In this document: positions 8,247 through 17,170 of the stretch, in pieces
Layout of the letters: each line of letters opens with the position of its first letter
How positions within the stretch are numbered: the stretch's first letter is position 1
Origin: Comamonadaceae bacterium
GTDB taxonomy: Bacteria; Pseudomonadota; Gammaproteobacteria; Burkholderiales; Burkholderiaceae_C
Direction of reading: 5' to 3'
Length of the DNA stretch: 39,281 bases
NCBI GenBank assembly: GCA_947446885.1
Contig: CANFHZ010000011.1
Location: 1 to 39,281 of the forward strand
Translations under genes and position numbers: made by a program
Notes under the pieces: generated by a model
Databases searched by the model: none
What the model saw: the letters and a program-made list of their open reading frames with translations, nothing else
Told to the model about the DNA's origin: nothing

Positions 8247-9245
8247 TTAGAACAGGTAGTTTTTGTAGGTGGACTTGTCAGCAATGACCATGGCGTTACC
8301 CACAATCAATACACCAGCGCCAGCACCTTTGGTCACCGTGACTTTTTCGTAGCCCTTCACACCCAGGCTCATGCCATTGGTCAGGGGCTGCTTGTCCAAG
8401 AGCAGCTTGGCTGTCTTGTTCATCGCCAGGCCGGCGTCCTTGGGATCCCAGAAGCCGATGGCGGTGATCGCGCCGGACTCGATCAGCTTGGCCGAAGGCG
8501 TCGCCAGACCAGTACCTACCACGCAGACCTTGCCGGCCAAGCCCGCCTCTTCAACCGCGCGGCCAATGCCGATCACGTCGTTACCCGCAGAGCCCTGAAA
8601 GCCTGCGATGTCGGGGTGCTTGCGCAGGATTTCTTTGGCCTTTTCGTAGGTCTTGTTGGCATCGTCAAAGGACTCGTTCTTGGCATCCACCAGGGTCATG
8701 CCAGCGTGTTTTTTGGCATTACCGGCACCGGCTTCCACCCACTGGATATGGGTACGGCTACCCAAGGAACCCACGAACGAGGTCCACTTGCCCTTATTGC
8801 CCATGCAAGAAGCCAGCTTTTCATTCAGAGCCACGCCATAGGCGGCGTTGTCGAAGGCTTCGATATCAGCATGGGTATTCTTTTGTGTGTCAGCCTCATG
8901 GGTGACGACCACAATGCCACGGTCCATCGCGCGCTTGAGGGCGCCTTCAATCACGGTGGGATCCATAGGAACAACCGCCAATGCACTGACCTTGCGGGCA
9001 ATCAGGTCGTCGATGATTTTCAGTTGCTGCGCAGCGTCGGCAGTAGCCGGGCCACTTTGGCTGGCGTTCACCGAGGGCGTGGTCGCAGCGTACTCTTTCA
9101 CGCCCACTTCCATGCGGTTGAACCATGGGATACCGCTGATTTTGACCACGGTCGAAATCGTCGGCTTCTCTTGCGCAATCAGTGCGCTGCCGGAAGCGGC
9201 AAGCAGTACCGCCACGATGGCTGCGTTGACAGGTTTGATTTTCAT
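8247..9245 (-). CDS. Sugar ABC transporter substrate-binding protein (LsrB/RbsB-like)
   Basis: The 332-residue protein starts with a signal peptide (MKIKPVNAAIVAVLLAASG, cleavage probably near ALIAQEKP) and is periplasmic. It belongs to the Peripla_BP_4 class: VVKISGIPWFNRMEVGVKEY at the first strand, IIDDLIARKVSALAVVP, VVTHEADTQ, and VVGTGLATPSAKLIESG in the second lobe. The overall pattern resembles LsrB/RhaS-type proteins, often labelled autoinducer-2 binding, though most of these bind sugars or polyols. GGAGA precedes the ATG. It lies between permease and ATPase genes, so it delivers substrate to this transporter. Confidence 0.9.
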   Translation of the reverse strand: MKIKPVNAAIVAVLLAASGSALIAQEKPTISTVVKISGIPWFNRMEVGVKEYAATTPSVNASQSGPATADAAQQLKIIDDLIARKVSALAVVPMDPTVIEGALKRAMDRGIVVVTHEADTQKNTHADIEAFDNAAYGVALNEKLASCMGNKGKWTSFVGSLGSRTHIQWVEAGAGNAKKHAGMTLVDAKNESFDDANKTYEKAKEILRKHPDIAGFQGSAGNDVIGIGRAVEEAGLAGKVCVVGTGLATPSAKLIESGAITAIGFWDPKDAGLAMNKTAKLLLDKQPLTNGMSLGVKGYEKVTVTKGAGAGVLIVGNAMVIADKSTYKNYLF

Positions 9246-9268
9246 TGAAGTCTCCAAGTAGTTAGCCC

Positions 9269-10303
9269 TCACGAATGGCTCTTGGGTCCAGGAGGGGACC
9301 GTACCCAAGAGATGAATTGCAGGCCCTTTTCACGCGCCCTGGCAAACAGTTCATAGCGGCCAAAGGCCAAGAAGATCAATAACAACGCGCCCCAGGCGAA
9401 GTCGCGGAAAAAGTTCGATACGTCCAGAAAATTCAACATGCTGGAGAGCAGCTGCAGCGCGGTAGTGGACAGGAATAAACAGACCATGCGTCCGTACCCG
9501 CCTTCAGGTTTGACCCCGGCCATCACCGTAATCAGGATGGCGATCAGCAGGTAGGACTGGCCGTAGTCCCACTTCACGTTGACGTTGCGCGATGCAATCA
9601 GCACGCCCGCCACGCCGGCCATCAGACCGCTGAGGGCATAGGTGGTCACCAACAGACGCCCCTGCGCAAAGCCAGCGAAATACGCTGCCTTGGGATTGGT
9701 GCCCATCAAGAACAGGCGGATACCAAAGGGGCTGTACTTGAGTACCGCACCTATCACCGAAGCAATCACCAAAAAAATCACAAAGGAGATCGGCACGCCC
9801 AACCACAGCCCGTTGCCGATTTCCATCAACAAATCGGCACTGCCCACGCGCACCGAGGGTCCGCCGGACAGCACCACAGCCAGGCCAGTGAAGAGCAGCT
9901 GGGTGCCCAGGGTGCACAGAATCGGCGTGAGCCCCAAGCGGGAAATCAGCAAGCCGTTGACAGCGCCGCCGACCAGCCCTGTGCAGACCGCAAGGGCGGC
10001 AAAGGCGATGGTGAACAGCTGTGGCGCCTCATCCACATTGATGAAAGCAGTCACCACGGTCGCCGAAAAAACGCCGGACAGATTGGCCAGCGCAATACCC
10101 GACAGGTCAATGCCGCCGTTGCCCGCGCACATGGCCAGCATGACCCCGATAGCCAGCAGGCCCAATTCGGGCAGCTGTGAGGCCATGGACTGCAGGTTGT
10201 AGGGATCAATGAACGCGCCCTTGGACAGGACGGATGCGCTCAGCAGCACCAGCAGGTTGATGCTCATCAGGAATACCAATTGGGGATCCGCTTTAGACTG
10301 CAT
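9269..10303 (-). CDS. Sugar ABC transporter permease (RbsC/LsrC type)
   Basis: This 344-residue membrane protein is the first gene of the operon. Features are LLAIGVMLAMCAGNGGIDLSG, GLLISRLGLTPILCTLGTQLLF and AILITVMAGVKPEGGYG, the BPD_transp_2 signature loop. It is similar in type to the permease at 5565-6599 but clearly distinct, so the channel is a heterodimer. The ATG at 10301-10303 has only a weak Shine-Dalgarno. It ends 23 bases before the binding-protein start. Its upstream region holds a LacI-type palindrome at 10386-10399. Confidence 0.9.
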   Translation of the reverse strand: MQSKADPQLVFLMSINLLVLLSASVLSKGAFIDPYNLQSMASQLPELGLLAIGVMLAMCAGNGGIDLSGIALANLSGVFSATVVTAFINVDEAPQLFTIAFAALAVCTGLVGGAVNGLLISRLGLTPILCTLGTQLLFTGLAVVLSGGPSVRVGSADLLMEIGNGLWLGVPISFVIFLVIASVIGAVLKYSPFGIRLFLMGTNPKAAYFAGFAQGRLLVTTYALSGLMAGVAGVLIASRNVNVKWDYGQSYLLIAILITVMAGVKPEGGYGRMVCLFLSTTALQLLSSMLNFLDVSNFFRDFAWGALLLIFLAFGRYELFARAREKGLQFISWVRSPPGPKSHS

Positions 10304-10385
10304 GGCGGATTCAGCTCAGCCCAAACGCGCGGGCGCGTTTGGGCTGCAAACAAAGTGGGAAAAGCTGTGTAAGCACGTGCTTCCG

Positions 10386-10399
10386 ACTAAACGTTTAGT
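10386..10399. promoter_or_regulatory. LacI-family operator, site 1
   Basis: ACTAAACGTTTAGT is a perfect 14-bp palindrome with the central CG typical of LacI/GalR operators. It lies about 85 bases upstream of the first permease gene, where the promoter of the transport operon should be. The divergent LacI-family gene at 10676 is the obvious candidate regulator, which is an inference. Confidence 0.75.
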
Positions 10400-10572
10400 A
10401 ATATTCAATTTCACAGCCGCACTGTAGTACATCATTCGGCCTGTGAAATAGGTAAATACCCTCGCTTGTTTTCGCATTTTTTCAACGGTGGCATCGCGCT
10501 TTTTCACAATAAAGCCAACCCGCGGGCGATACCTGCCGCCCAGGCATGCCGGGGCAAGAAACGGTATAAATA

Positions 10573-10598
10573 ACTAAAACATTTAGTAAAATTTAGTT
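10573..10598. promoter_or_regulatory. LacI-family operator, site 2, with an extra half-site
   Basis: ACTAAAACATTTAGT (10573-10587) is a near copy of site 1 with arms ACTAAA and TTTAGT and a 3-base centre. A further half-site AATTTAGTT follows at 10590-10598. It sits about 80-100 bases before the regulator's ATG, consistent with autoregulation and possible looping between the two sites, about 187 bases apart centre to centre. The rest of the 372-base region 10304-10675 holds no gene. Confidence 0.65.
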
Positions 10599-10675
10599 CA
10601 TTCACCTGCGCAAACCCAGCCGCTGGATGGCCCGGCGTGCCTTTAATATGTAAAACCTAGGAACCAATAAAAACC

Positions 10676-11734
10676 ATGGCATCAACGGTGAAAGATGTAG
10701 GCAAGCTGGCCGGCGTGTCAGCCACGACGGTGTCGCTGGTCATGAACGGCAAGTCCGGGATTTCTCAGGAGACGCGCAACCGCGTGATGCAGGCCGCCGC
10801 AACGCTGCGCTACACCCAGCGGGGTGTGCGCACTGCGAAAGCCAGTGGAAATGGAACGCTTCGCTTCCTGAAAATTGCCAAGCACGGCCACACGGTCAAC
10901 CGGGACCACAACACTTTTATTTCGGATTACATCGACGGCATGTCGCGGGAAGCGAGCGCCTCCGGTTACAAGCTCGAAATCGTCAGTTTCGAGGGCGAAC
11001 CGGTGGAAAGCATTGTGGCCTCGATGGGCGCGACCCAGGTGGACGGGTTCATTGTTTTGGGTACCGAGCTGACCGAGCAAGACATTCAGCTGTTGCAAGC
11101 CCTGCCCACCCCTTTGGTGGTGATTGACTCTTTTTACGACGTCGTGGAATGCAACTTCGTGAACATGAACAACAAGGATGCGGTGTACAAAATCATTGCC
11201 TACTTTGTAGAGCGCGGTTTCAAAAACATTGGCTTCATCGCCAGCAATGTGCAAACCGTGAACTTCCAGCTGCGCAAAGAAGCCTTTATGGAGGGAATGA
11301 AAGCTTTTGGCTTGGGCTACAACACCCGCGATATCGTCACCGTGGACTCCACCTACGAGGGCGCCTACCAGGACATGCTGGCCAAGCTCCATAACGGGCT
11401 GGTCGTGCCTGAATGCTACTTTTGCACCAATGACGTCATCACCTACGGCTGTATCAAGGCACTACGGGAATTCAATATACGCATTCCACAAGACATCTCG
11501 GTGATTGGCTTTGACAACCTACCCATGAGCGCCACTATGGAGCCGCCGCTGACGACAATTGATGTATCCAAGACGAAAATTGGTTATCTGGCAATACGCC
11601 TTCTGGATGAAATGATCAATGCGGATGAACGCCAACCGGCCGTCAAAATTCTTGTCGGAGCCAATTTGGTAGCACGCGATAGCGTGGCACCAAAAACGCC
11701 CCCTCTGTCACGCGTGAATTCAGAACCGTCGTGA
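10676..11734 (+). CDS. LacI-family transcriptional regulator
   Basis: The 352-residue protein begins MASTVKDVGKLAGVSATTVS with LVMNGKSGISQETRNRVM, the LacI helix-turn-helix plus hinge helix. The periplasmic-binding-like effector domain follows: DGFIVLGTELTEQDIQLL, VVIDSFYDVVECNFV, NIGFIASNVQTVNF, then DISVIGFDNLPMSATMEPPLTTID, the standard dimerisation/effector signature. It is divergent from the ABC/kinase operon, with two matching palindromes between, and so is very likely its repressor, released by the imported compound or an intermediate. AGGA lies about 14 bases before the ATG. Confidence 0.92.
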   Translation: MASTVKDVGKLAGVSATTVSLVMNGKSGISQETRNRVMQAAATLRYTQRGVRTAKASGNGTLRFLKIAKHGHTVNRDHNTFISDYIDGMSREASASGYKLEIVSFEGEPVESIVASMGATQVDGFIVLGTELTEQDIQLLQALPTPLVVIDSFYDVVECNFVNMNNKDAVYKIIAYFVERGFKNIGFIASNVQTVNFQLRKEAFMEGMKAFGLGYNTRDIVTVDSTYEGAYQDMLAKLHNGLVVPECYFCTNDVITYGCIKALREFNIRIPQDISVIGFDNLPMSATMEPPLTTIDVSKTKIGYLAIRLLDEMINADERQPAVKILVGANLVARDSVAPKTPPLSRVNSEPS

Positions 11735-11793
11735 ACGCCGCTGGCGGAATCATCGGAACCTGATCAGGCTCCCTCGCGCTCTGCCATCAGTTA

Positions 11794-11818
11794 GCCGCAT
11801 TCATGCGGCCCCTTTTGT
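11794..11818 (+). terminator. Rho-independent terminator after the LacI-family gene
   Basis: GCCGCAT TC ATGCGGC forms a tight stem followed by CCCTTTTGT, 60 bases after the regulator's stop. Just upstream, 11755-11772 contains the palindrome CCTGATCAGG. The stem is short-looped, so efficiency is uncertain. Confidence 0.6.
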
Positions 11819-11918
11819 ATTCGTGTGCCGGTGTGTGTGATACGGTGGCGCTTTGCAACTTCGTGCGTGGTGGATCACCATCGCCACCGCTGCACAAACC
11901 TATGATCGGTATGCCTGA

Positions 11919-12299
11919 ATGAAACTTATGACCGCAGCCATCATCAGGAATGGCGAGGACATTCTGGTAGTCCGTCGCGGGGCCGGCGACATGCTGGCCG
12001 GCTTGTGGGAATTTCCAGGCGGCCCGGTAGAACACCCTGAGACCATTCAAGAGTGCCTGGAGCGTGAGCTGTTTGCACTCCTGGACATCGCGACCAAAGC
12101 CGGCCCGGTCGTCGCAGTCTGTGATCACGCGTACGAGAGCGGCTCGATCAAGCTGGTGGCGATAGAGACGGAGATTGTCCAAGGCAAGATCACCCTGAGC
12201 GTGCATGACAAGATGCGCTGGCTCGCTCCCAGCGATATTCGGGGCTTGACGCTCGCCCCTGCAGCGATACCGATTGCCCAATCGCTGACCGATTTCTGA
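11919..12299 (+). CDS. Nudix-fold protein with degenerate Nudix box
   Basis: The 126-residue protein has the fold of MutT-like (d)NTP pyrophosphohydrolases: MTAAIIRNGEDILVVRR, LWEFPGGPVEHPETIQECLERE, and a C-terminal WLAPSDIRGLTLAPA. The Nudix box should end RExxEExGx; here it reads RELFALLDI, so the two metal-binding glutamates are Ala and Leu. Catalysis by the standard mechanism is therefore doubtful. It may be an inactive homologue, a binding protein or a decaying gene. There is no strong Shine-Dalgarno; an internal ATG at 11928 is an alternative start. Its 3' end faces the deacetylase gene. Confidence 0.8.
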   Translation: MKLMTAAIIRNGEDILVVRRGAGDMLAGLWEFPGGPVEHPETIQECLERELFALLDIATKAGPVVAVCDHAYESGSIKLVAIETEIVQGKITLSVHDKMRWLAPSDIRGLTLAPAAIPIAQSLTDF

Positions 12300-12318
12300 T
12301 GCCATCGCCGTGCTGCGG

Positions 12319-13278
12319 CTACGGACTATGGGCGGACGGTCTCCGGCGCGGCGTGCGACTCGCATCCTGGAGTTTGTTCCAAACATGCAATGCCTGCCGA
12401 AAGCTTTCGAGTTGCAGTGCGACGGTCTCCTCAATGCGCACGCCGTAGCCTCCTGCCATCAGCAACACCACGGGAATACCCCGCGCGAGACACCAATCGA
12501 ATACCTGCTGATCCCGCGCCTGCATGCCTGCGGGCGTGAGCTTGAGACGACCCAGCCGGTCGCCCTCGAAGGCGTCGGCCCCGGCCAGAAAAAATACGAA
12601 GTCAGGATTGCACCGCTGGTCTAACTCCAGCAAAGCAATATCCAAAGCGGCCAGGTAGTCCGCGTCACCGCAACCATCGGGCAAACCGACATCGATATCG
12701 CCCGCTTCTTTGCGAAATGGAAAATTCTTTTCACCATGTATCGACAAGGTGAACACACTGCCATCGCCTTGGAAAATTCGCGCCGTTCCATTGCCCTGGT
12801 GCACATCGAGATCAATCACCGCTACCTGTAAGGACCTGCCCTCGCGGGCGCGCTGAGCCTGCAAGACACGGGCTGCGACGGCCACATCGTTAAAAACGCA
12901 AAAACCGCCGCCCTTGTCAGCATAGGCATGGTGGGTGCCCCCCGCCAGGCTGGCTCCGATACCCCAGCGCAAGGCCGAACGGGCAGCGGCCACTGTCGCT
13001 CCGACCGAGCGCCGTGCCCGCTCTGCCATGGCCTCACTCCAGGGAAAGCCAATCTCGCGCATCACTGCTGCGCTCACTGTGCCATCGGCAATCGCCTGCA
13101 CATACGCTGGCGTATGCACCCGCGTCAGCTCGGCATCGCTGGCCCTTGGGGCCTGCAGGAGTTGAACCGCAGGCAGATGGTGCGCCACCGCATCGCGCAA
13201 CATCGCGTACTTCGCCATGGGAAACCGGTGTCCAGCCGGTAGGGGCAGAACAAACTGATCACTGTAAAAGGCTTGCAT
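12319..13278 (-). CDS. Histone-deacetylase-family (AcuC/HDAC-like) deacetylase
   Basis: This 319-residue protein is a complete class II-like bacterial deacetylase. Visible motifs are GGTHHAYADKGGGFCVFND (catalytic His pair), VAVIDLDVHQGNGT (zinc-binding Asp-x-His), FTLSIHGEKNFPF, FFLAGADAFEGDRLG (third zinc ligand Asp) and LLMAGGYG. It should remove acyl groups from lysine or polyamine substrates in the cytoplasm. The zinc ligands and catalytic histidines are intact. It runs toward the Nudix gene and is divergent from the alpha/beta hydrolase. No operon partner is apparent. Confidence 0.9.
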   Translation of the reverse strand: MQAFYSDQFVLPLPAGHRFPMAKYAMLRDAVAHHLPAVQLLQAPRASDAELTRVHTPAYVQAIADGTVSAAVMREIGFPWSEAMAERARRSVGATVAAARSALRWGIGASLAGGTHHAYADKGGGFCVFNDVAVAARVLQAQRAREGRSLQVAVIDLDVHQGNGTARIFQGDGSVFTLSIHGEKNFPFRKEAGDIDVGLPDGCGDADYLAALDIALLELDQRCNPDFVFFLAGADAFEGDRLGRLKLTPAGMQARDQQVFDWCLARGIPVVLLMAGGYGVRIEETVALQLESFRQALHVWNKLQDASRTPRRRPSAHSP

Positions 13279-13352
13279 GACTCACCATGAAATATCTTTT
13301 TGCTTGAGGGCGATGCGTTCGGCGCGGCGCAGGTTCGACGCCCTCTCGCATA

Positions 13353-14336
13353 ATGCACCGGCAGGTCGACACGACCATCTGTAGTGGCCAGCGTCATCAG
13401 CAAACCTGCTACCCGCCGATCAACTTCCAGCATACCCTCATCTACCGAAAGCCCCCTGTGCGCGCACTCAACGGACAGCTGTGTTCCATCCCTAGCAAAA
13501 ACGGCCTCCTGAGTGCCTACGTCAAAGGGCATGGCAAGCCCATTCTGTTGGTTCACTCCGTCAATGCTGCAGCAAGTGCGGCCGAAGTTCGACCGCTATT
13601 CGATTTGCTGAGCCGGAACCGTACGGTGTATGCCATCGATCTGCCGGGTTACGGCACATCGGAACGCTCAGACCGCCTGTACACACCCCGCCTCATGACC
13701 GATGCGATTGGGGACTTAGTCACCTACATCCGCGCGCAGCATGGCGACGCAGCCATTGACGCCATGGCTGCATCCTTATCGTGTGAATTTCTGGCGCGTG
13801 CGGCAATGGAACAACCCGCAAATTTCCGTACCCTGACCTTGGTCAGTCCCACGGGTATGTCCGGCCTCAAGTTGCGCCAAGCACAAGAGGGAAGCACCTA
13901 TGGGCAGACCTGGTTACGGTCTATTTTGAAAGGCCCCGGATGGGGCCGCCTTTTGTTTAAGGGCCTCACGCGACCAGGGGTGATTCGCTATTTTCTGAAC
14001 AAGACCTGGGGCTCCCGCGCGATTGATGAAGCCATGTACCAGTATGCGGTCTGGACTACGCAACAGCCCGGTGCGGAACATGCGCCCTTGTGCTTTTTAT
14101 CGGCCCAGATGTTCAGCGCCGACATCACCACGGTCTACGACCGGCTTCGCCTACCGGTCTGGATGAGCCACGGTGTACGCGGCGATTTTGTTGACTACCG
14201 GGGAAAGCAACGATTTGCCGCGTGCGGCAACTGGCGCTTTACCGTCTTTGACTCTGGCGCACTTCCCTATTTTGAACATCCAGAGGCATTTGGGGAAACG
14301 ATGCTGGATTTCCTCGGCTCACCGCTTGCCGGTTGA
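13353..14336 (+). CDS. Alpha/beta-fold hydrolase
   Basis: After a poorly conserved N-terminus, the fold begins near LLSAYVKGHGKPILLVHSVNAAASAAEVRP, with the oxyanion region at HSVN. It continues YAIDLPGYGTSERSD. The nucleophile elbow reads DAMAASLSCEFLARAA, not a canonical GxSxG but a known variant form (A-x-S-L-S). WMSHGVRGDFVDYRG supplies the likely acid and PYFEHPEAFG the catalytic histidine. The substrate is unknown. The start is uncertain: ATG at 13353 gives 327 residues, and a GTG at 13458 would remove a region with no recognisable homology. Confidence 0.8.
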   Translation: MHRQVDTTICSGQRHQQTCYPPINFQHTLIYRKPPVRALNGQLCSIPSKNGLLSAYVKGHGKPILLVHSVNAAASAAEVRPLFDLLSRNRTVYAIDLPGYGTSERSDRLYTPRLMTDAIGDLVTYIRAQHGDAAIDAMAASLSCEFLARAAMEQPANFRTLTLVSPTGMSGLKLRQAQEGSTYGQTWLRSILKGPGWGRLLFKGLTRPGVIRYFLNKTWGSRAIDEAMYQYAVWTTQQPGAEHAPLCFLSAQMFSADITTVYDRLRLPVWMSHGVRGDFVDYRGKQRFAACGNWRFTVFDSGALPYFEHPEAFGETMLDFLGSPLAG

Positions 14337-14389
14337 ATTGGCGTTGAAAAAATCACTTCCATAGGCGTACTTTTTCTCTCTTCTGCAAC

Positions 14390-14827
14390 ATGATCCCTGT
14401 ACAACATCCCTTACCGCGTATTGCCCAATTGCTGGGCTATGCCGGTCTTGTTCCGTTCCTCGCGCTTGCTGCAATGGCTTTGGCGCTGACGCCCCCAGAT
14501 CAAGCCCTGGCAGCGTTTGCCTTGCGCGCGTATGCGGTGACCATCGTCAGCTTTCTGGGCGCAATCCATTGGGGATTCGCCATGCGGCAAAGTCCCGCTG
14601 ACACCCTGCTCTTCGGTTGGGGGGTTGCACCCAGCTTGCTCGGATGGATGTCGCTCGTGGTACTGCCCGCCTTTGGTTCGCTGCTGCTTGCCGCGACGCT
14701 CTGGCTATGCTTTTTGGTCGACCGCCGGGTCTATCCCCGGTATGGATTACAAGAATGGCTGCGTATGCGCCTGGTACTAACCGCGGTTGCAAGCGCTGCG
14801 TGTGTGATCAGCAGCAGCATTTTCTAG
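14390..14827 (+). CDS. DUF3429 family inner-membrane protein
   Basis: The 145-residue protein has about five membrane segments: LLGYAGLVPFLALAAMALAL, AYAVTIVSFLGAIHWGFAM, LLFGWGVAPSLLGWMSLVVL, LLLAATLWLCFLVDRRVYP and LVLTAVASAACVISSSI. The SFLGAIHWG and VDRRVYPRYGLQEWLRMR stretches are the conserved DUF3429 core. The function is not known. It lies 53 bases after the hydrolase in the same direction and may be co-transcribed with it, and runs toward ahpF. Confidence 0.85.
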   Translation: MIPVQHPLPRIAQLLGYAGLVPFLALAAMALALTPPDQALAAFALRAYAVTIVSFLGAIHWGFAMRQSPADTLLFGWGVAPSLLGWMSLVVLPAFGSLLLAATLWLCFLVDRRVYPRYGLQEWLRMRLVLTAVASAACVISSSIF

Positions 14828-14888
14828 CACCAGACCTGCGGCCTATACCTTGCTGCTGGGCAGTGAATGCCCTTTGCCCTCTATCCCA

Positions 14889-16484
14889 TCAAGCGAGCGC
14901 CTGCTCCTCCACCACCGAAGTGCTGGCCGCCGGTGTGCGTATCAAATAGTCAAATGCACTGAGCGCCGCTTTCGCGCCCTCCCCCGCAGCAATGACAATC
15001 TGCTTGTAAGGAACCGTGGTCACATCGCCTGCTGCGAATACGCCGGCGACATTGGTGTGGCACTTCGCATCGACCACGATTTCACCGTACTTGCTCAACG
15101 CAAGGGTGTTCTTGAGAAATTCGGTATTGGGGACCAAGCCGATTTGCACGAACACGCCCTCCAGCGCCACATCCTGCACGAGGCCGGTAGCCCGGTCTTT
15201 GTAACGCAAACCGTTGACCTTTTGACCATCACCGGTGATCTCAGTGGTCTGCGCGTTGGCACGCACGCTCACATTGGGCAGGCTTGTGAGCTTACTCACC
15301 AGCACCGCGTCGGCCTTGAGCGCATCAGCGAACTCAAGCAAGGTCACGTGCTGCACCAGCCCAGCCAAATCGATGGCCGCCTCAACGCCGGAGTTACCGC
15401 CGCCGATCACCGCCACGCGCTTGCCCTTGAACAAGGGGCCATCGCAATGCGGGCAATAGGCCACGCCTCTGTTTTTGTACGTGTCTTCGCCCGGCACATT
15501 GATGTTGCGCCAGCGCGCACCAGTGGACACCACCACACTGCGCGCACGCAGCACACCACCGTTTTCCATGTGCACCTGCACCAAGCCACCGGGCTGCGTC
15601 GCAGGAACGATTTTTTCCGCACGCTGCAAGTTCATGATGTCCACCTCATAGTGCCGAACCTGGCTTTCCAGTGCAGCCGCAAATTGAGGACCATCGGTTT
15701 CCAGCACCGAAATGTAGTTTTCGATGGCCATGGTGTCGTTGGTTTGGCCGCCAAAGCGCTCTGCAGCCAAGCCCACGCGAATACCCTTGCGCGCGGCATA
15801 GACGGCAGCTGCCGCGCCCGCAGGGCCGCCACCCACAATCAGCATGTCGAAAGGGTCTTTCGCGTTTAATTTTTGGGCCTCACGCCCCTCTGCGTTGACA
15901 TCCAGGCGCGCCAGAATTTCTTCCAAACTCATGCGCCCGGCGCCAAAAACCTGGTCATTCATGTAGACCATGGGCACGGCCATCACCTGGCGTGCTTCGA
16001 CTTCGGCCTGGTTCAAACCACCGTCAATCACCGTGGTCTCAATCTTGGGGTTGTACACGGCCATCAAGGTCGCTGCCTGCACCACGTCGGGACAGTTATG
16101 GCACGACAAGGACATATAGACCTCGAATTTCAAATGGGCGTCCAGTCCTTTGATCTGCTCCAGCACTTGCGGTTCCACCTTGGGCGGATGACCGCCTGTC
16201 CACAACAAGGCCAGAACCAGTGATGTGAACTCGTGGCCCAGCGGAATGGCTGCAAAACACACTCCGCGCGATTCACCTTCTTTGGCCACCACAAAGGACG
16301 GCTTGCGCGCGTCCGTGCCCGACTCATCCACACGCACCTTGTCCGAGAGCGATGCGATGTCGTGCAAGAGTTCTCGCAACTCCATGCTCTTTTCGCTGCC
16401 ATCCAATGTGGCAATCAAACGAATGGGGGAGCGCAAGTTTTGCAAATAGGCTTGCAACTGGATTTTCATGGCAGCGTCGAGCAT
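14889..16484 (-). CDS. ahpF: Alkyl hydroperoxide reductase subunit F (NADH:AhpC reductase)
   Basis: The 531-residue flavoprotein begins [17 protein letters not shown]. The N-terminal double-thioredoxin-like domain carries the CHNC redox pair (near residue 130) that passes electrons to AhpC. The FAD site is [23 protein letters not shown], the NADH site [19 protein letters not shown], and the active-site disulfide [25 protein letters not shown] is the second FAD signature. It reduces AhpC in peroxide detoxification. AGGA precedes the ATG. It lies directly downstream of ahpC with a strong hairpin between, so it is probably made at lower level than AhpC. Confidence 0.97.
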   Translation of the reverse strand: MLDAAMKIQLQAYLQNLRSPIRLIATLDGSEKSMELRELLHDIASLSDKVRVDESGTDARKPSFVVAKEGESRGVCFAAIPLGHEFTSLVLALLWTGGHPPKVEPQVLEQIKGLDAHLKFEVYMSLSCHNCPDVVQAATLMAVYNPKIETTVIDGGLNQAEVEARQVMAVPMVYMNDQVFGAGRMSLEEILARLDVNAEGREAQKLNAKDPFDMLIVGGGPAGAAAAVYAARKGIRVGLAAERFGGQTNDTMAIENYISVLETDGPQFAAALESQVRHYEVDIMNLQRAEKIVPATQPGGLVQVHMENGGVLRARSVVVSTGARWRNINVPGEDTYKNRGVAYCPHCDGPLFKGKRVAVIGGGNSGVEAAIDLAGLVQHVTLLEFADALKADAVLVSKLTSLPNVSVRANAQTTEITGDGQKVNGLRYKDRATGLVQDVALEGVFVQIGLVPNTEFLKNTLALSKYGEIVVDAKCHTNVAGVFAAGDVTTVPYKQIVIAAGEGAKAALSAFDYLIRTPAASTSVVEEQALA

Positions 16485-16524
16485 GTAATGTCCTGTGATT
16501 CGCGAAATACCGGATTGCGGCGGG

Positions 16525-16558
16525 AAAAAAGGGGCGCGGAAACCGCACCCCCTTTTTT
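16525..16558 (-). terminator. Hairpin between ahpC and ahpF
   Basis: A GC-rich stem (GGGG-C-GCGG / CCGC-A-CCCC, loop AAA) is flanked by six A on one side and six T on the other, so it can act as an intrinsic terminator in both directions. It lies between the ahpC stop (16572) and the ahpF start (16484). Partial read-through would set the AhpC to AhpF ratio, which is an inference. Confidence 0.85.
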
Positions 16559-16571
16559 GGAGATACCCTGC

Positions 16572-17135
16572 TTAGATCTTGCCAACCAGATCCAACGAGG
16601 GGGTCAAGGTTTTTGCGCCTTCGTTCCATTTGGCAGGGCACACTTGTCCTGGATTGTTGGCAACGTACTGGGCAGCCTTGAGCTTGCGAACGGTTTCCTT
16701 CACATCGCGGGCAATCGCGTTGTCGTGCACTTCAGCGGTCTTGATGAGGCCTTCCGGATTGATGATGAAGGTGCCGCGCAGTGCCAGGCCTTCTTCCTCG
16801 ATGTGCACGCCAAAAGCGCGGGTCAGTTGGTGCGTAGGATCACCTACCAGGGGGAATTTGGCTTTGCCAACCGCAGGAGATGTCTCATGCCACACCTTGT
16901 GCGCGAAATGGGTGTCCGTGGTGACGATATAGACCTCAGCACCCGCCTTCTGGAATTCCGCGTAGTTGTCAGCCGCATCTTCCACTTCGGTGGGGCAGTT
17001 GAAGGTAAATGCGGCCGGCATGAAAATCAGAACCGACCACTCGCCTTTGAATGTCTCGTCTGAAACCTGAACGAACTTGCCATTGTGGAAAGCCTGGGCC
17101 TTGAAAGGTTGAACACGTGTGTTGATGATCGACAT
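16572..17135 (-). CDS. ahpC: Alkyl hydroperoxide reductase subunit C (2-Cys peroxiredoxin)
   Basis: The 187-residue peroxiredoxin has the peroxidatic cysteine at C47 in PAAFTFNCPTEVED (most relatives have FTFVCPTE) and the resolving cysteine in GQVCPAKW near residue 166. LVGDPTHQLTRAFGV and LRGTFIINPEGLIK are typical of the AhpC/Prx1 class. It reduces hydrogen peroxide and organic peroxides in the cytoplasm using AhpF. AAGGAA precedes the ATG at 17133-17135. The upstream region has several palindromes, consistent with stress control, but no clear OxyR site was identified. Confidence 0.96.
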   Translation of the reverse strand: MSIINTRVQPFKAQAFHNGKFVQVSDETFKGEWSVLIFMPAAFTFNCPTEVEDAADNYAEFQKAGAEVYIVTTDTHFAHKVWHETSPAVGKAKFPLVGDPTHQLTRAFGVHIEEEGLALRGTFIINPEGLIKTAEVHDNAIARDVKETVRKLKAAQYVANNPGQVCPAKWNEGAKTLTPSLDLVGKI

Positions 17136-17170
17136 GGAAAATTCCTTTGCTTGGTTGATGAAAACTATCG

